Positions 31,801-34,446 of a stretch of 64,000 bases of DNA are shown in pieces. Both the position numbers and the translations under genes were made by a program. The notes under the pieces are model-generated. The model had not been told where the DNA came from. It searched no databases and saw only the letters and a list, made by a program, of their open reading frames with translations. Position 1 is the first letter of the stretch. Every line of letters begins with the position of its first letter. Origin of the DNA: Alteromonadaceae bacterium 2753L.S.0a.02 (GTDB lineage: Bacteria > Pseudomonadota > Gammaproteobacteria > Pseudomonadales > Cellvibrionaceae); the NCBI GenBank assembly GCA_007827375.1, contig VISH01000002.1:3869001-3933000 (forward strand), read 5' to 3'.

Positions 31801-33366
31801 AATCTCATCGGCTTCCCATGCGGTAGAGAGCGCAGTAGTCTCAGTAGGGCCGTAGGCATTCATATATTCAACGTGCGGCATCCACTTCTCCAGAATCTCG
31901 TGATTCGGAGCAGAACCCGCTGTTACCAGCCTTTCCAAAGTTGGGAGGCTTTCTGGTGAAAGGTGCTGTAAATACTGAGGGGGGAATACGGCAAAGCTAC
32001 ATTCGTTTTTAGTAAGATACTGTTGTAGCTCAACCGGAGAATCAATTAACTGTTTGGATAAAAGTAACAGCGTTTTACCATTTAAAATAGAAGTATGTAT
32101 TTCAGCAACCGATGCATCGAATGAAAAAGGGGCAAACTGAGTTGACACGCGCATGTTGCCTACATAATTTTCCTCTTCAAAATGCGCAACGAAATTAAGC
32201 AGATTGCCGTGAGTAACCTTGACACCTTTTGGCATTCCCGTAGAACCTGATGTAAATATTACATATGCCGGGTCTGAGGGTGTTATTTTAGGGCTACCTT
32301 TAAATTTATGTTTCTTGCTTTTTACCGATTTAGCATAAGACACGATGGGTATATCCGTTGTCTTATCCTTAATGATTTTCTCAATTGAGTCGTCGACCAA
32401 GATACACTTAAAACTTGCATCCTGGTGCATCGATGCAATTCTTTCTCTGGGTAAACTGTAATCCAGTGGTACGAATACTGCCCCAAGTTTTAGAACGGCA
32501 TATTGTGAAATGACCATCGCAGCGGTTCGAGGGAAAGCCAATGCGATGCAGTCGCCTGCAGAAGCCCCGCTCTCCTTTAAAAAAGCAGCGACTTGGTTTG
32601 AAATATCATCCAACTCTTGGTAGCTGTAACTTTTATACTCATCAACAACGGCTATGCTACTTTTATAATTCTGGAAACGTTCGTTGAAACGATTTACCAG
32701 GTTACTTTCAATAGGTATATTAGTACCGGTTGCATACCCAAGGGGCGCCGAACTACTAAAAGGAAAAACCAATTCACTAACACGAATATCCGGGTTGCCG
32801 CTGGTGACGTTTACAATATCCCTAAAAAACGCTGCTATGCCAGTTATATAAGCTTCGCTAAAATTACTGCGGTTAACATCGAAAAACCATGCATCATCGA
32901 TACAGGCAAGATTAAATTCAGAGCGATTAAACTCTTCATCCGAAGAATCCAGGTTTACCAGCACTGCGTGACTTCTACGTTGAAACTGAATATGTTCCGG
33001 TAAATTGGATACGCTGACCCAACTTTCGTTATTTTCAAACTGTGCTTCTATATCGTGTTTTAAACCTGCGAAGGTTTTGTCATTATCCGCTATTGAAACT
33101 AGCGGCAGCATAGTAGAACGACCGCCAATTAATACGCACGATACGACCATTTGATGATCGTATCGCAACCAATTTAACAGGCAGTGCCAAACCGCAAGAG
33201 TATGCATAAGGTCGCTGTTTTGCAGCGCACCGATTTCAACCCGTAACCTCCCCTCACCTTGCGCCGAGCCTGATAAAGCATCCTGCAAGGGATTGGCAAC
33301 ATCGTCTTCAACTAAGGAACGACGCAATTTATCAATAGAATTAACCCTTGATTTGTCTGTAGGCAT
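12922..33366 (-). CDS. Five-module NRPS with extra terminal C domain and in-frame ABC ATPase
   Basis: A single open frame of about 6814 aa. Order: partial C, A1-T1-E1, C2-A2-T2-E2, C3-A3-T3, C4-A4-T4, C5-A5-T5, A-domain remnant, C6, ABC ATPase. T serines sit in GGDS (T1, T2), GGHS (T3, T4) and GGNS (T5). Pocket residues aligned by eye to GrsA are DAAVVAAA (A1), DVYWMGGS (A2), DAGALAAV (A3) and DIWELTAD for both A4 and A5; the last resembles 2,4-diaminobutyrate codes. E domains follow modules 1 and 2, so residues 1 and 2 should be D. There is no thioesterase; C6 at the end expects an external A-T partner. The start at 33366 is placed best behind GGGA; ATGs at 33372 and 33387 are alternatives. 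The frame runs without a stop into the ATPase, described separately. Confidence 0.93.
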   Translation of the reverse strand: MPTDKSRVNSIDKLRRSLVEDDVANPLQDALSGSAQGEGRLRVEIGALQNSDLMHTLAVWHCLLNWLRYDHQMVVSCVLIGGRSTMLPLVSIADNDKTFAGLKHDIEAQFENNESWVSVSNLPEHIQFQRRSHAVLVNLDSSDEEFNRSEFNLACIDDAWFFDVNRSNFSEAYITGIAAFFRDIVNVTSGNPDIRVSELVFPFSSSAPLGYATGTNIPIESNLVNRFNERFQNYKSSIAVVDEYKSYSYQELDDISNQVAAFLKESGASAGDCIALAFPRTAAMVISQYAVLKLGAVFVPLDYSLPRERIASMHQDASFKCILVDDSIEKIIKDKTTDIPIVSYAKSVKSKKHKFKGSPKITPSDPAYVIFTSGSTGMPKGVKVTHGNLLNFVAHFEEENYVGNMRVSTQFAPFSFDASVAEIHTSILNGKTLLLLSKQLIDSPVELQQYLTKNECSFAVFPPQYLQHLSPESLPTLERLVTAGSAPNHEILEKWMPHVEYMNAYGPTETTALSTAWEADEIPEEHQAISMGKPIANTDVLVVNQYGQSLPVGMIGELVIGGAGVALGYLNREALNREKFYSDNGVRRYKSGDLASFNADMQLFFKGRVDDQIKLRGHRLEPGEIETAVHTLDYVDLAAVVVHKSAQGLQLVLFLQGDEKPESVVRKDVADKVPDWAMPNRIVWKTAFPLTTNGKIDYKRLKNEAEQDDSIEIEAVEYTNALEKDVAKIWANVLQRRVIQRDDNFLFLGGDSLTALVVVSSLRNHGYNLSSSLLISHPVFSDFVSTLERQGKSLERNYDPETGSAPLTPIQAWFFNQRLSNPKAFCQSLVFDTHENLDVETLHQALEKLVQYHDSLRVFFENAKGQWRQIVRDDIAQLMSVKEIIVADGNLDKVSENQQLALTEDLDIENGPLFRVAVLQTQGSSRVVFVLHHLIVDTISHAILLNDLQALYQNSEAAVEAVLPGKSLGYLAWSRACMDALSSDIDGKLAFWQPTISLAKAAPSLPLSASSSTTLSVENCIFDEGITEKLLESAPACYNQAPEELLMAAVFLATAQAFELATVGLAVEWHGRDEYFAGEKGLDRTVGWFTSIHPLYLNVPQNQSQSTLRQFLCELKEQRAAIPNRGRDFYGLQFQCEQKFVREAFEGYTGPEIMFNFSGVVQRSSNEWQTVAVSAIEMGEGNENPYRMSVESQICDGKLIVGLYIDHGIWSVKQLNAFKQALNAQLFSILDHCCNPENARWTPSDFPRLELRQEECDQLPANLENAFLLTDMQQTLYRHKEIYQVWMHYELPLPFEETAFEGAMADWVSQNECLRTLIHTWSDGKVAQLVLAEMQSQWSAKRVDSTQLQQTVEREINAQRHLPVEFSQQAPYSVTVFHSGSGAFSVLLSIHHIIHDGWTIELLLDSLSRFYANRLGRAVRLPTKSLASMQQILDEQFNISQSSDWNNYWGSVAWSENYCTLPEKSAAEGKQASQVELLLTHLPNDLVKDARLKAQELGITLNSLFLSGFVCLLRYIGGGHQVRCGVIQSGRPEAILEVDKITGCCVNTLPLVVDFTAEDLVTDILSQVQQQLLKLRDSAAYPLSKIYTAAKSKVSGELFECLFNIESSDYGATVSDIKPVLKGGYESTNYGFIFGIIEQLNPDNEKSYGLRLGYDTARYSEAMVQQWVSIYENILKILVTQAHSTWGSVNPLPASAMQNVADWNNTTADYPSQVLLGEHFIQAVKRNPEKNALAFKDITISYRELDEQTDRLARLLASKGVGPEVVVGLVAERSLEMVYGILAIIRAGGAYVPIDPKYPEDRVTHMLEELGCSLILLQKAEFSSTIPASLKTEQITIADGLETDVSALPVIDATSHDTRQLAYVMYTSGSTGKPKGVMIEQRSIVRLIKNSQDIQFAQDDCILITSAPGFDVTTYELWSALLNGLTLAVIDEDTLLDPLALAREIREKQVTFLWVVAPLFNQLVQEKPDLFAPVKRIMIGGDALSPFHINLAREHSPQLEFINGYGPTENTSFSTYHFLSEADSEIIPIGRPITNSTCYVLNPDGHLLPAGVKGELCVGGHGVARGYFKRKDLTAERFFANPFVSQEDILYRTGDLVSWRDNGLIDFHGRIDFQIKIRGFRVELGEIETVILRVAAVKQAIVLAKDFGNQKRLVAYVVQDKAVNNQAQDEFVATLKADLAAELTDYMVPENIVVLEAMPLNANGKIDRGRLPEPDYSLESTSHEAPSTDTEQVLWNIWKEILNSDSFGVTDNFYMIGGDSIVAIQVVSRALKHGIKLSPRILFEHKTIRELAKYTEAGVSDSSSKNETIEQEVVSGEQRLLPIHLQFLYTDTTDVHHYNQAAKVLLPGNLSREALQQVLISLVQRHDALRLRFRQSPTGWVGRYNSAPLEKVESVFDWMTELDLRLVNENEQTSILEHALAEMQASLDLKKGILCRWLWVRNSEGDCLYWSMHHLIVDGISWRILLTDFESALQQVLAQENIHLGAKTSSYQSWASHLYETAHSDRTQSEKDWWLQQLTAPSAALPFDQDSSENLEETSTVLEISLAEQHTEQLLFRANQVYQTHINDLLLSALMMALNEWAEITTIRVDLEGHGREELFDDVDISQTLGWFTTIYPVNLSWTRGDLGQQILALKSQLQEIPNKGIGFGLLHHIAQDEDLLDAIDDAQSSPIVFNYLGQMDVHSSTEVAGLAFEMSTAGGTVSAKRKRTHCLGFNGYVKNGVLTFKLDYSRNQFDADSVQKLGECFKQSLQTIIEHCTGNDDDPTPGFDLSTVSREQLQTLQSEYPGLKDIYPITAMQQGLVLFTQRDTSGAYLTQLRMELEALDVERFKRTWEILLTRYDILRTAFVDLSQQQLTQVVSESVVLPWQHVEFSGSSEELAALLHENRIQPFDTTIAPLMRLLLVSRENGDSVFAWTHHHALLDGWSMSVLIQDMLHTYEELASGAVQEKSVPAYKDYIRWLQAQDQKAAELFWKKQLSGIDAADALPQANSKISDVREQRVCTQVLSVDLSQQLQTLSRESGITLSAFVQNAWALLLSKYTSEQDVVFGYAISGRPPQLEGVEAMVGLFINSLPMRLQLLGEDSLLTSLEKIQQQQVLQDEHHFVALADIQKWLGVRADLRLFESLVVLENYPLDATSLNSGKPGALQVRDIQGVEQNDFALNLVIYPGDAVTVKLVYQSAIYSDDVANNMLLHFCKLLSGSVVETVADLQRTRLCDLPLLTAEQQNQAVYDWNKTEVDLPEGQSIYQLVQKKLLQNGSRTALVMDELRWSGDELDARVDVYARWLQNHGIDYGDLVAISLPKSPELLACILGVLKLGAAYVPVAVDCPKDRLQFISTDAAIKALVAGSADNSRFSDYSFPVLYCDSVEEAPLALNERLPVSVVPDPSEHLAYVIYTSGTTGQPKGVAITHTNLINFSYWCLNEQVILPGQNASQFAPFTFDASVGESFGALISGAELHLLSDALIENPDAVTQYLADNDIAFGAFPPPYLQQMAVEKLPTSLKILTAGSAPAIEKVREWGEHCTYINAYGPTETTVLSSAWWYEPSAVERGKLPIGRPIINTQMYVVDQYGQLCPPGITGEIYIGGAGVAKGYLNRDDLSQKHFIDDAWRSGNRVYRTGDLGHWLEDGTIEFAGRRDHQVKIRGFRIELSGIEYQLRQQPEVDQVSVLAKTIGSDNQLLAWIVPTESAGKGDPVELVAKLRAALREKLAHYMVPQGFMVVEDLPLTANGKIDTKALLAQDIDPIYEGGYVAPEGELQTTLTDIWAELLHLDPQKLSVTANFFDIGGHSLLATRVATEIALRLGVKIEIRDIFEKGNIAALASLIEAGGTREVEIIPVVDRTGTLPPSFSQQRLWFIDMLEKGSAQYNQPLFLRVEGQLNLNILQRVLNTIIDRHEVLRTCFVSDEGEPRLHIQAPRSVEIAVSDIRHLSGEACDAELKRLLESEVSQVFNLQSDLMLKASLIKTTENNSVLAMTLHHIASDGWSFTVLIDEITTLYTAYSDEIDAPLPVLPLQYTDYAAWQHTRLRGDYLQSLTEYWQNQLEDLPQVHKLPLDYPRPHEQSYRGDIFVQTIGAELTHGMRALAKQHKSTLFMVLHACFSAVLARYSHDDDIVVGTPIANREQPGLESLIGFFVNTLVLRNKVSLDMSFTQLLQHSREVALQAYAHQQMPFDLLVEELQPERSLSYNPLFQVMLSLENIDSRRALQLPGAELSALENPFQVMAQFDLSVDIEENESTLVAQWSFATDLFKRDTIERMASHLERFIEQALKNPGNPIHAIEMMSPPEIDQLLGEFNQPLIPELISETWPELFVKQAAANPDKVVASCGDKTLTFAELAKQSQDLAHALLSRGVTQGSVVGLLDHRGIDLLVMIVGVLRAGAAYLPLDPTQPSNRWLEILEDSQPHMLLVGDSLTDEATLLSDQWDATKILQLAEALAGDFDGALALPEVRLDDLAYVIFTSGSTGKPKGVMIEHRGMINNMLSKVEPLGLSQNDVIAQTASQCFDISVWQFLTAPILGAQVVIFSNETTRDPQALVEFLGEHGVTIWEPVSSVIQAILPLKFDLAALRWVLPTGEALVSALVTRWFAQYPAIPLMNAYGPAECSDDVSFEPIHGPVERVLIGKPVANARLHVVDDYLNLLPVGVVGELAVSGPVVGRGYLHRPSLTEKVFKTNPFPQDEMDTRLYLSGDLAKRHADGSLEFVGRKDNQVKVRGFRIELGEIEARLVQQATVKEAVVRVVEVDEQDKRLIAYVVIQPNMVVSIEELREAIRAELPEYMVPTWLVTLDKIPLTPNGKVDNKALPQPDTSNLNVAEYFAPQGEVETLLAEIWQKVLCVERVGRRDNFFNLGGHSLLVMKLIEELRLEGMDMDVRSIFEAQDLASLATMIRGEGEMEQFHAPENLIPENCQRVTPQLLPLVNLSQELIDNIAQQVPGGHSNIQDIYPLTPLQEGILFDHLVSDVGDTYLASVLLGFDTREVLDRYLSALQQLVNRHDSLRTAVIWEDMPQSVQVVYRHAELQITNVLLDAKRDAIEQFEEKMSLEGRHIDLRKAPVLGLMIAQDPTSGIWLVLQQQHHLMCDQVSMEIEFQDILAYMNDCGDTLAAPVPYREFVAHTMHRSKTFDAQAYFREKLAGVDEPTAPFGLMDVYRGDKQTEEVVQALDVESTRRVREISHKLAVSPAAIFHLAWGLVLARCCNRDDVVFGTVTSGRLQGTSGSDRTFGLFINMLPMRLSLAGKSVAEAMKLTRDTLVELLNYEQAPLVEAQRCSDLPGSTPLFSAVLNYRHEGDQKLDLQDLIEGVKILRSPGDISNYLFDMSVSDEGENFTLTASIDRDIGGQRIMDYMCRALNQVARALDDEPDTYLLSLPVLSDKEQIQLLSEFNAPFQRHLFSKTWTALFAEQAAKSAQKTVAICGEQTLTFAELNRLTDDIARALQHKGLGRGSIVGLLDDRSIDLLVMIVGVLKAGAAYLPLDPTQPTKRWLEILKDSKPDLLMIGNRFAMESRWLKRKWLKDKIITLDEARSVAFDSNSALPEVSLNDLAYVIFTSGSTGKPKGVMIEHLGMINNMLSKVEPLGLSEKDVIAQTASQCFDISVWQFLTAPILGATVVIVTNDTTRDPQALVECLQKNSVSIWEPVPSVMQALLPLAHPLPDLRWVLPTGEALVSGLVDRWFKQYPSVPLMNAYGPAECSDDVSFQPIHGPVERVFIGKPVANARLHVVDNHLALLPVGVVGELAISGPVVGRGYLHRPELTDEVFKANPYAQDELDTRLYLTGDLVKRHEDGNLEYMGRKDFQVKVRGFRIELGEIESRLSQHPVVKEAVVMALPNAQGEKYLVAYLTYNASPLSKEQLVAHLAAELPDYMVPGVYMALETMPLNNNGKIDRKQLPEPDLSATQQEYEAPQTDVEIVMAKAWQDILQIDQVGRNDNFFDLGGNSIQIIRMLSELKAQGVELRANDIYQHRVLKECSSCVKTVEQNLAAWLQAQDSAWEFVEFNWHRETKLALVLSASLKNKSDELSKSLAYEEESQIPDYIVFDDDPESIARRIKSRGLHALSAWQSVDSGKVKRSLQQQMESFEHDIVNGVVEQRFPFSPMQKELLQWHTRDDFEWVSIRGYYAENQLREAFYQLMCEQDMLRSLLDEQKQEWVLIDKASLKSNFPYLDLSGMQEAQCIKLMKQLFKRIRDKQYASQLPFMGVWIKRSDTLHQLMIMDDHFISDGVSSVFIQQRLEDIVKDRAACIHNRYRDYIHQVWSHCSEEDYQSVSQHLALQQTAGCVATTVNALKSRKQHKLRSHLIKLPLQQGVAPVDQAFNCFKQWVTELLGLQQFVMVMNHYGRQLGDSNYFDQIGLFLDKIPLLVSPETGLQQLGDKTEYLVKNSISYMALEKQGFELCQKAFPGLIHEILFNYEGELGENDVMHEVLAETQTEDKLKQYCGILFEAYSLDNDLVIHCAFRGNKEDDRRLMKIIPGEVLNPSEVLKSRKDSNPKSTGRNVGIKRSNNGVRNMSYSIEINDVKKHYGSFEAVKGVSFKVEQGVCFGILGPNGAGKTSLLGMIEGISPITSGSISVLGLDVATQIKKIQPHIGVQLQQNNYFEFLTVIQLLNFYKELRSANKRKVSGASVDELLEQLNLTDKKSFKVDELSGGQKQRLSIAIALLEDPDILFLDEPTSALDPHSRHEVWEFVEYLKKDKSKTIILTTHYMEEAETLCDQLMIMSEGRIVSQGTPAQLINTLSPHHDIHLQFGRGQFETDYLVELSNIIDYQWESQAKQLTIKTAKFTETLKDILSISESKSLEILNFNINRPNLEDVFLSSTKKELVE
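13870..15419 (-). other. NRPS tail: A-domain remnant and terminal C6
   Basis: Between T5 and C6 lies about 130 residues that include IPDYIVFD and, 30 residues on, SGKVKRSL. These match the LPDYMVP and NGKVDRxxL ends of an A-domain C-terminal subdomain, with everything before it missing. C6 then begins FPFSPMQKEL and has DDHFISDG, keeping the second His, Asp and Gly of the active motif. It should transfer the pentapeptide to the amino acid on the separate A-T-reductase protein. Confidence 0.7.
15420..18570 (-). other. NRPS module 5: C5 (HHxxxDQ), A5 (Dab-like), T5
   Basis: C5 starts DIYPLTPLQEG, like D-donor C domains, although module 4 has no epimerase, and its catalytic motif reads HHLMCDQ with Gln for Gly. 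A5 is a close copy of A4 with the same pocket D-I-W-E-L-T-A-D. T5 has LGGNSI. The residue is probably Dab. Confidence 0.86.
15720..17210 (-). repeat. Adenylation-domain duplication, copy in module 5
   Basis: This is the partner of the A4 region at about 18960-20460. The similarity covers most of the adenylation domain, while the flanking C domains (LCL-like C4, divergent C5) are clearly different. Exchange was therefore limited to the A domain. Confidence 0.85.
18690..21860 (-). other. NRPS module 4: C4, A4 (Dab-like), T4
   Basis: C4 has SFSQQRLWF and HHIASDG, matching LCL domains and the absence of an E domain in module 3. A4 has FDISVWQ, TIWEP, LPTGEA and NAYGPAECSDD, giving D-I-W-E-L-T-A-D, which resembles codes reported for 2,4-diaminobutyrate. 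T4 has LGGHSL. Confidence 0.87.
18960..20460 (-). repeat. Adenylation-domain duplication, copy in module 4
   Basis: The A4 coding region is closely similar to the A5 region at about 15720-17210. Long protein stretches are identical, such as QTASQCFDISVWQFLTAPIL, LMNAYGPAECSDDVSF and SGPVVGRGYLHRP, and the DNA is alignable with mostly synonymous differences. This indicates internal duplication or gene conversion between the two Dab-type domains. Confidence 0.85.
21870..25020 (-). other. NRPS module 3: C3, A3, T3
   Basis: C3 begins DIYPITAMQQG and has HHHALLDG, the form of C domains that accept a D-configured donor, in agreement with E2 upstream. A3 pocket is D-A-G-A-L-A-A-V, similar in layout to A1 and again suggesting an aromatic or hydrophobic residue. 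T3 has IGGHSL. No epimerase is present. Confidence 0.86.
25050..29600 (-). other. NRPS module 2: C2, A2, T2, E2
   Basis: C2 has a complete HHIIHDG. A2 has TSGSTGKPKG and NGYGPTENT with pocket D-V-Y-W-M-G-G-S, which resembles Val-type codes such as DAFWIGGT; this is weak evidence. T2 has IGGDSI. E2 has HHLIVDGISW, LEGHGRE and LGWFTTIYP, all intact, so the residue should be epimerised to D. Confidence 0.87.
29640..33366 (-). other. NRPS module 1: C-terminal lobe of C, A1, T1, E1
   Basis: The first 200 residues match only the second half of a condensation domain (for example LMHTLAVWHCLLNWLRYDHQ), with no HHxxxDG. A1 has TSGSTGMPKG and NAYGPTETT, pocket D-A-A-V-V-A-A-A, related to aromatic or large hydrophobic codes but not assignable. 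T1 has LGGDSL. E1 has HHLIVDTIS and VGWFTSIHP, an epimerisation domain in which the usual Trp after DxxS is His. The module probably starts the peptide with a D residue. Confidence 0.85.
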
Positions 33367-33458
33367 AACCATTTTTCCCAAAAACATAATTATTAGTTAT
33401 AAACTAACGATATCTATTCAAAAAGCACAAAAATGTTTCTTATGAGAATTACAACCAG

Positions 33459-34427
33459 TTACTTATCCATAGTTATTTTTTGGCTGTTTTCATGATTAAT
33501 ACGGGCATCAATTGAGTTCAAAAACTTATTTCTATATACAGCGTCACTTAATATACGTTGCGTTAGATATTCATCATCAATATCGATGTTATAATTCACA
33601 TCGTCATATTGAATCATGGAAATTCGCTCAGTTTTTACGTTTCTCATGGTTTGTTTCAGCGGTGTCCATATATCGTCTATTAACTGAACGTCTGACACAA
33701 AGCTTACCTTTACAAGATCGCCATTTAGTTCGTAGTAGTTCTCTTTAAGAACAAGAAATCGCTCAGTGTCAATCCACTTAACGCGTTTTAAGTAGTTTGT
33801 TTTATTGGCTCGCTTTCCGGCGGGGCGTTGCTCGACAACAGTTACCTCACGACCATTCATCTTTTCAGTTTTTAGAATCTTGTAGGTATACTCGTCAACC
33901 TTTTCCTTCTCCATATCTTCGAGCGCGAACTCACTCCCAAAAAGCGAGCCTTTCTTTGGTGCATCGGCAGAAGAAGCTATTCTTTTAACCTGATCCAACT
34001 CAGGAAAATATAACCACTGGTCAGTATCCTTCCCGGAGTTGGTATAATCGTGCTGTAAGATTCCTATTCCATATTCGGCGATTGGCTCAACGATTAGCAT
34101 TATCCCTTTACTGTCTAAAAGGTTTTTTCCATAGTTTTTACTTAAGGATTTCACCTTCTTTTTACGAATATCAGACGAGCAGGAAAGTCGCTTATTTTCT
34201 ATCTTATAAGGACAGGTCATTAATGAGATAGTACTGATTTCTGTATTGCCAACGTATCTATGCAATACATTCTTAACCAGTTCATAGCCCTCGCCTTTTT
34301 CTGATGAATCAACTTTAGTTGCTTCTTCCGCTGAGGCCTCACTTTCGCTTGTCACGTCGGCTTGCTGTTTTGCAGCCACGGTTACCGAGAACATCAGCGA
34401 CAAAATTAATACATATTTAGTAAGCAT
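33459..34427 (-). CDS. Outer membrane lipoprotein-sorting protein family (LolA-like) periplasmic carrier
   Basis: A 322-aa secreted protein. An N-terminal signal peptide (MLTKYVLILSLMFSVTVAA) is followed by a Ser/Glu-rich linker and a LolA/LppX-like half-barrel domain with DQWLYFPELDQVKRI and GSEFALEDM, typical of the proteins annotated as outer-membrane lipoprotein-sorting protein that sit next to MMPL pumps. A GGAG site lies upstream and the gene starts 19 bp after the pump gene. Inferred role: accepting the lipid-like product from the pump and carrying it across the periplasm. It is not the housekeeping LolA. Confidence 0.87.
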   Translation of the reverse strand: MLTKYVLILSLMFSVTVAAKQQADVTSESEASAEEATKVDSSEKGEGYELVKNVLHRYVGNTEISTISLMTCPYKIENKRLSCSSDIRKKKVKSLSKNYGKNLLDSKGIMLIVEPIAEYGIGILQHDYTNSGKDTDQWLYFPELDQVKRIASSADAPKKGSLFGSEFALEDMEKEKVDEYTYKILKTEKMNGREVTVVEQRPAGKRANKTNYLKRVKWIDTERFLVLKENYYELNGDLVKVSFVSDVQLIDDIWTPLKQTMRNVKTERISMIQYDDVNYNIDIDDEYLTQRILSDAVYRNKFLNSIDARINHENSQKITMDK

Positions 34428-34446
34428 TATGCTTTCTCCAAATTAT

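Noticed and set aside
2126..33366. A siderophore cluster because of the TonB receptor
   Set aside because: No catechol, hydroxamate or salicylate genes or A-domain codes are visible, and exporters and releasing enzymes point elsewhere.
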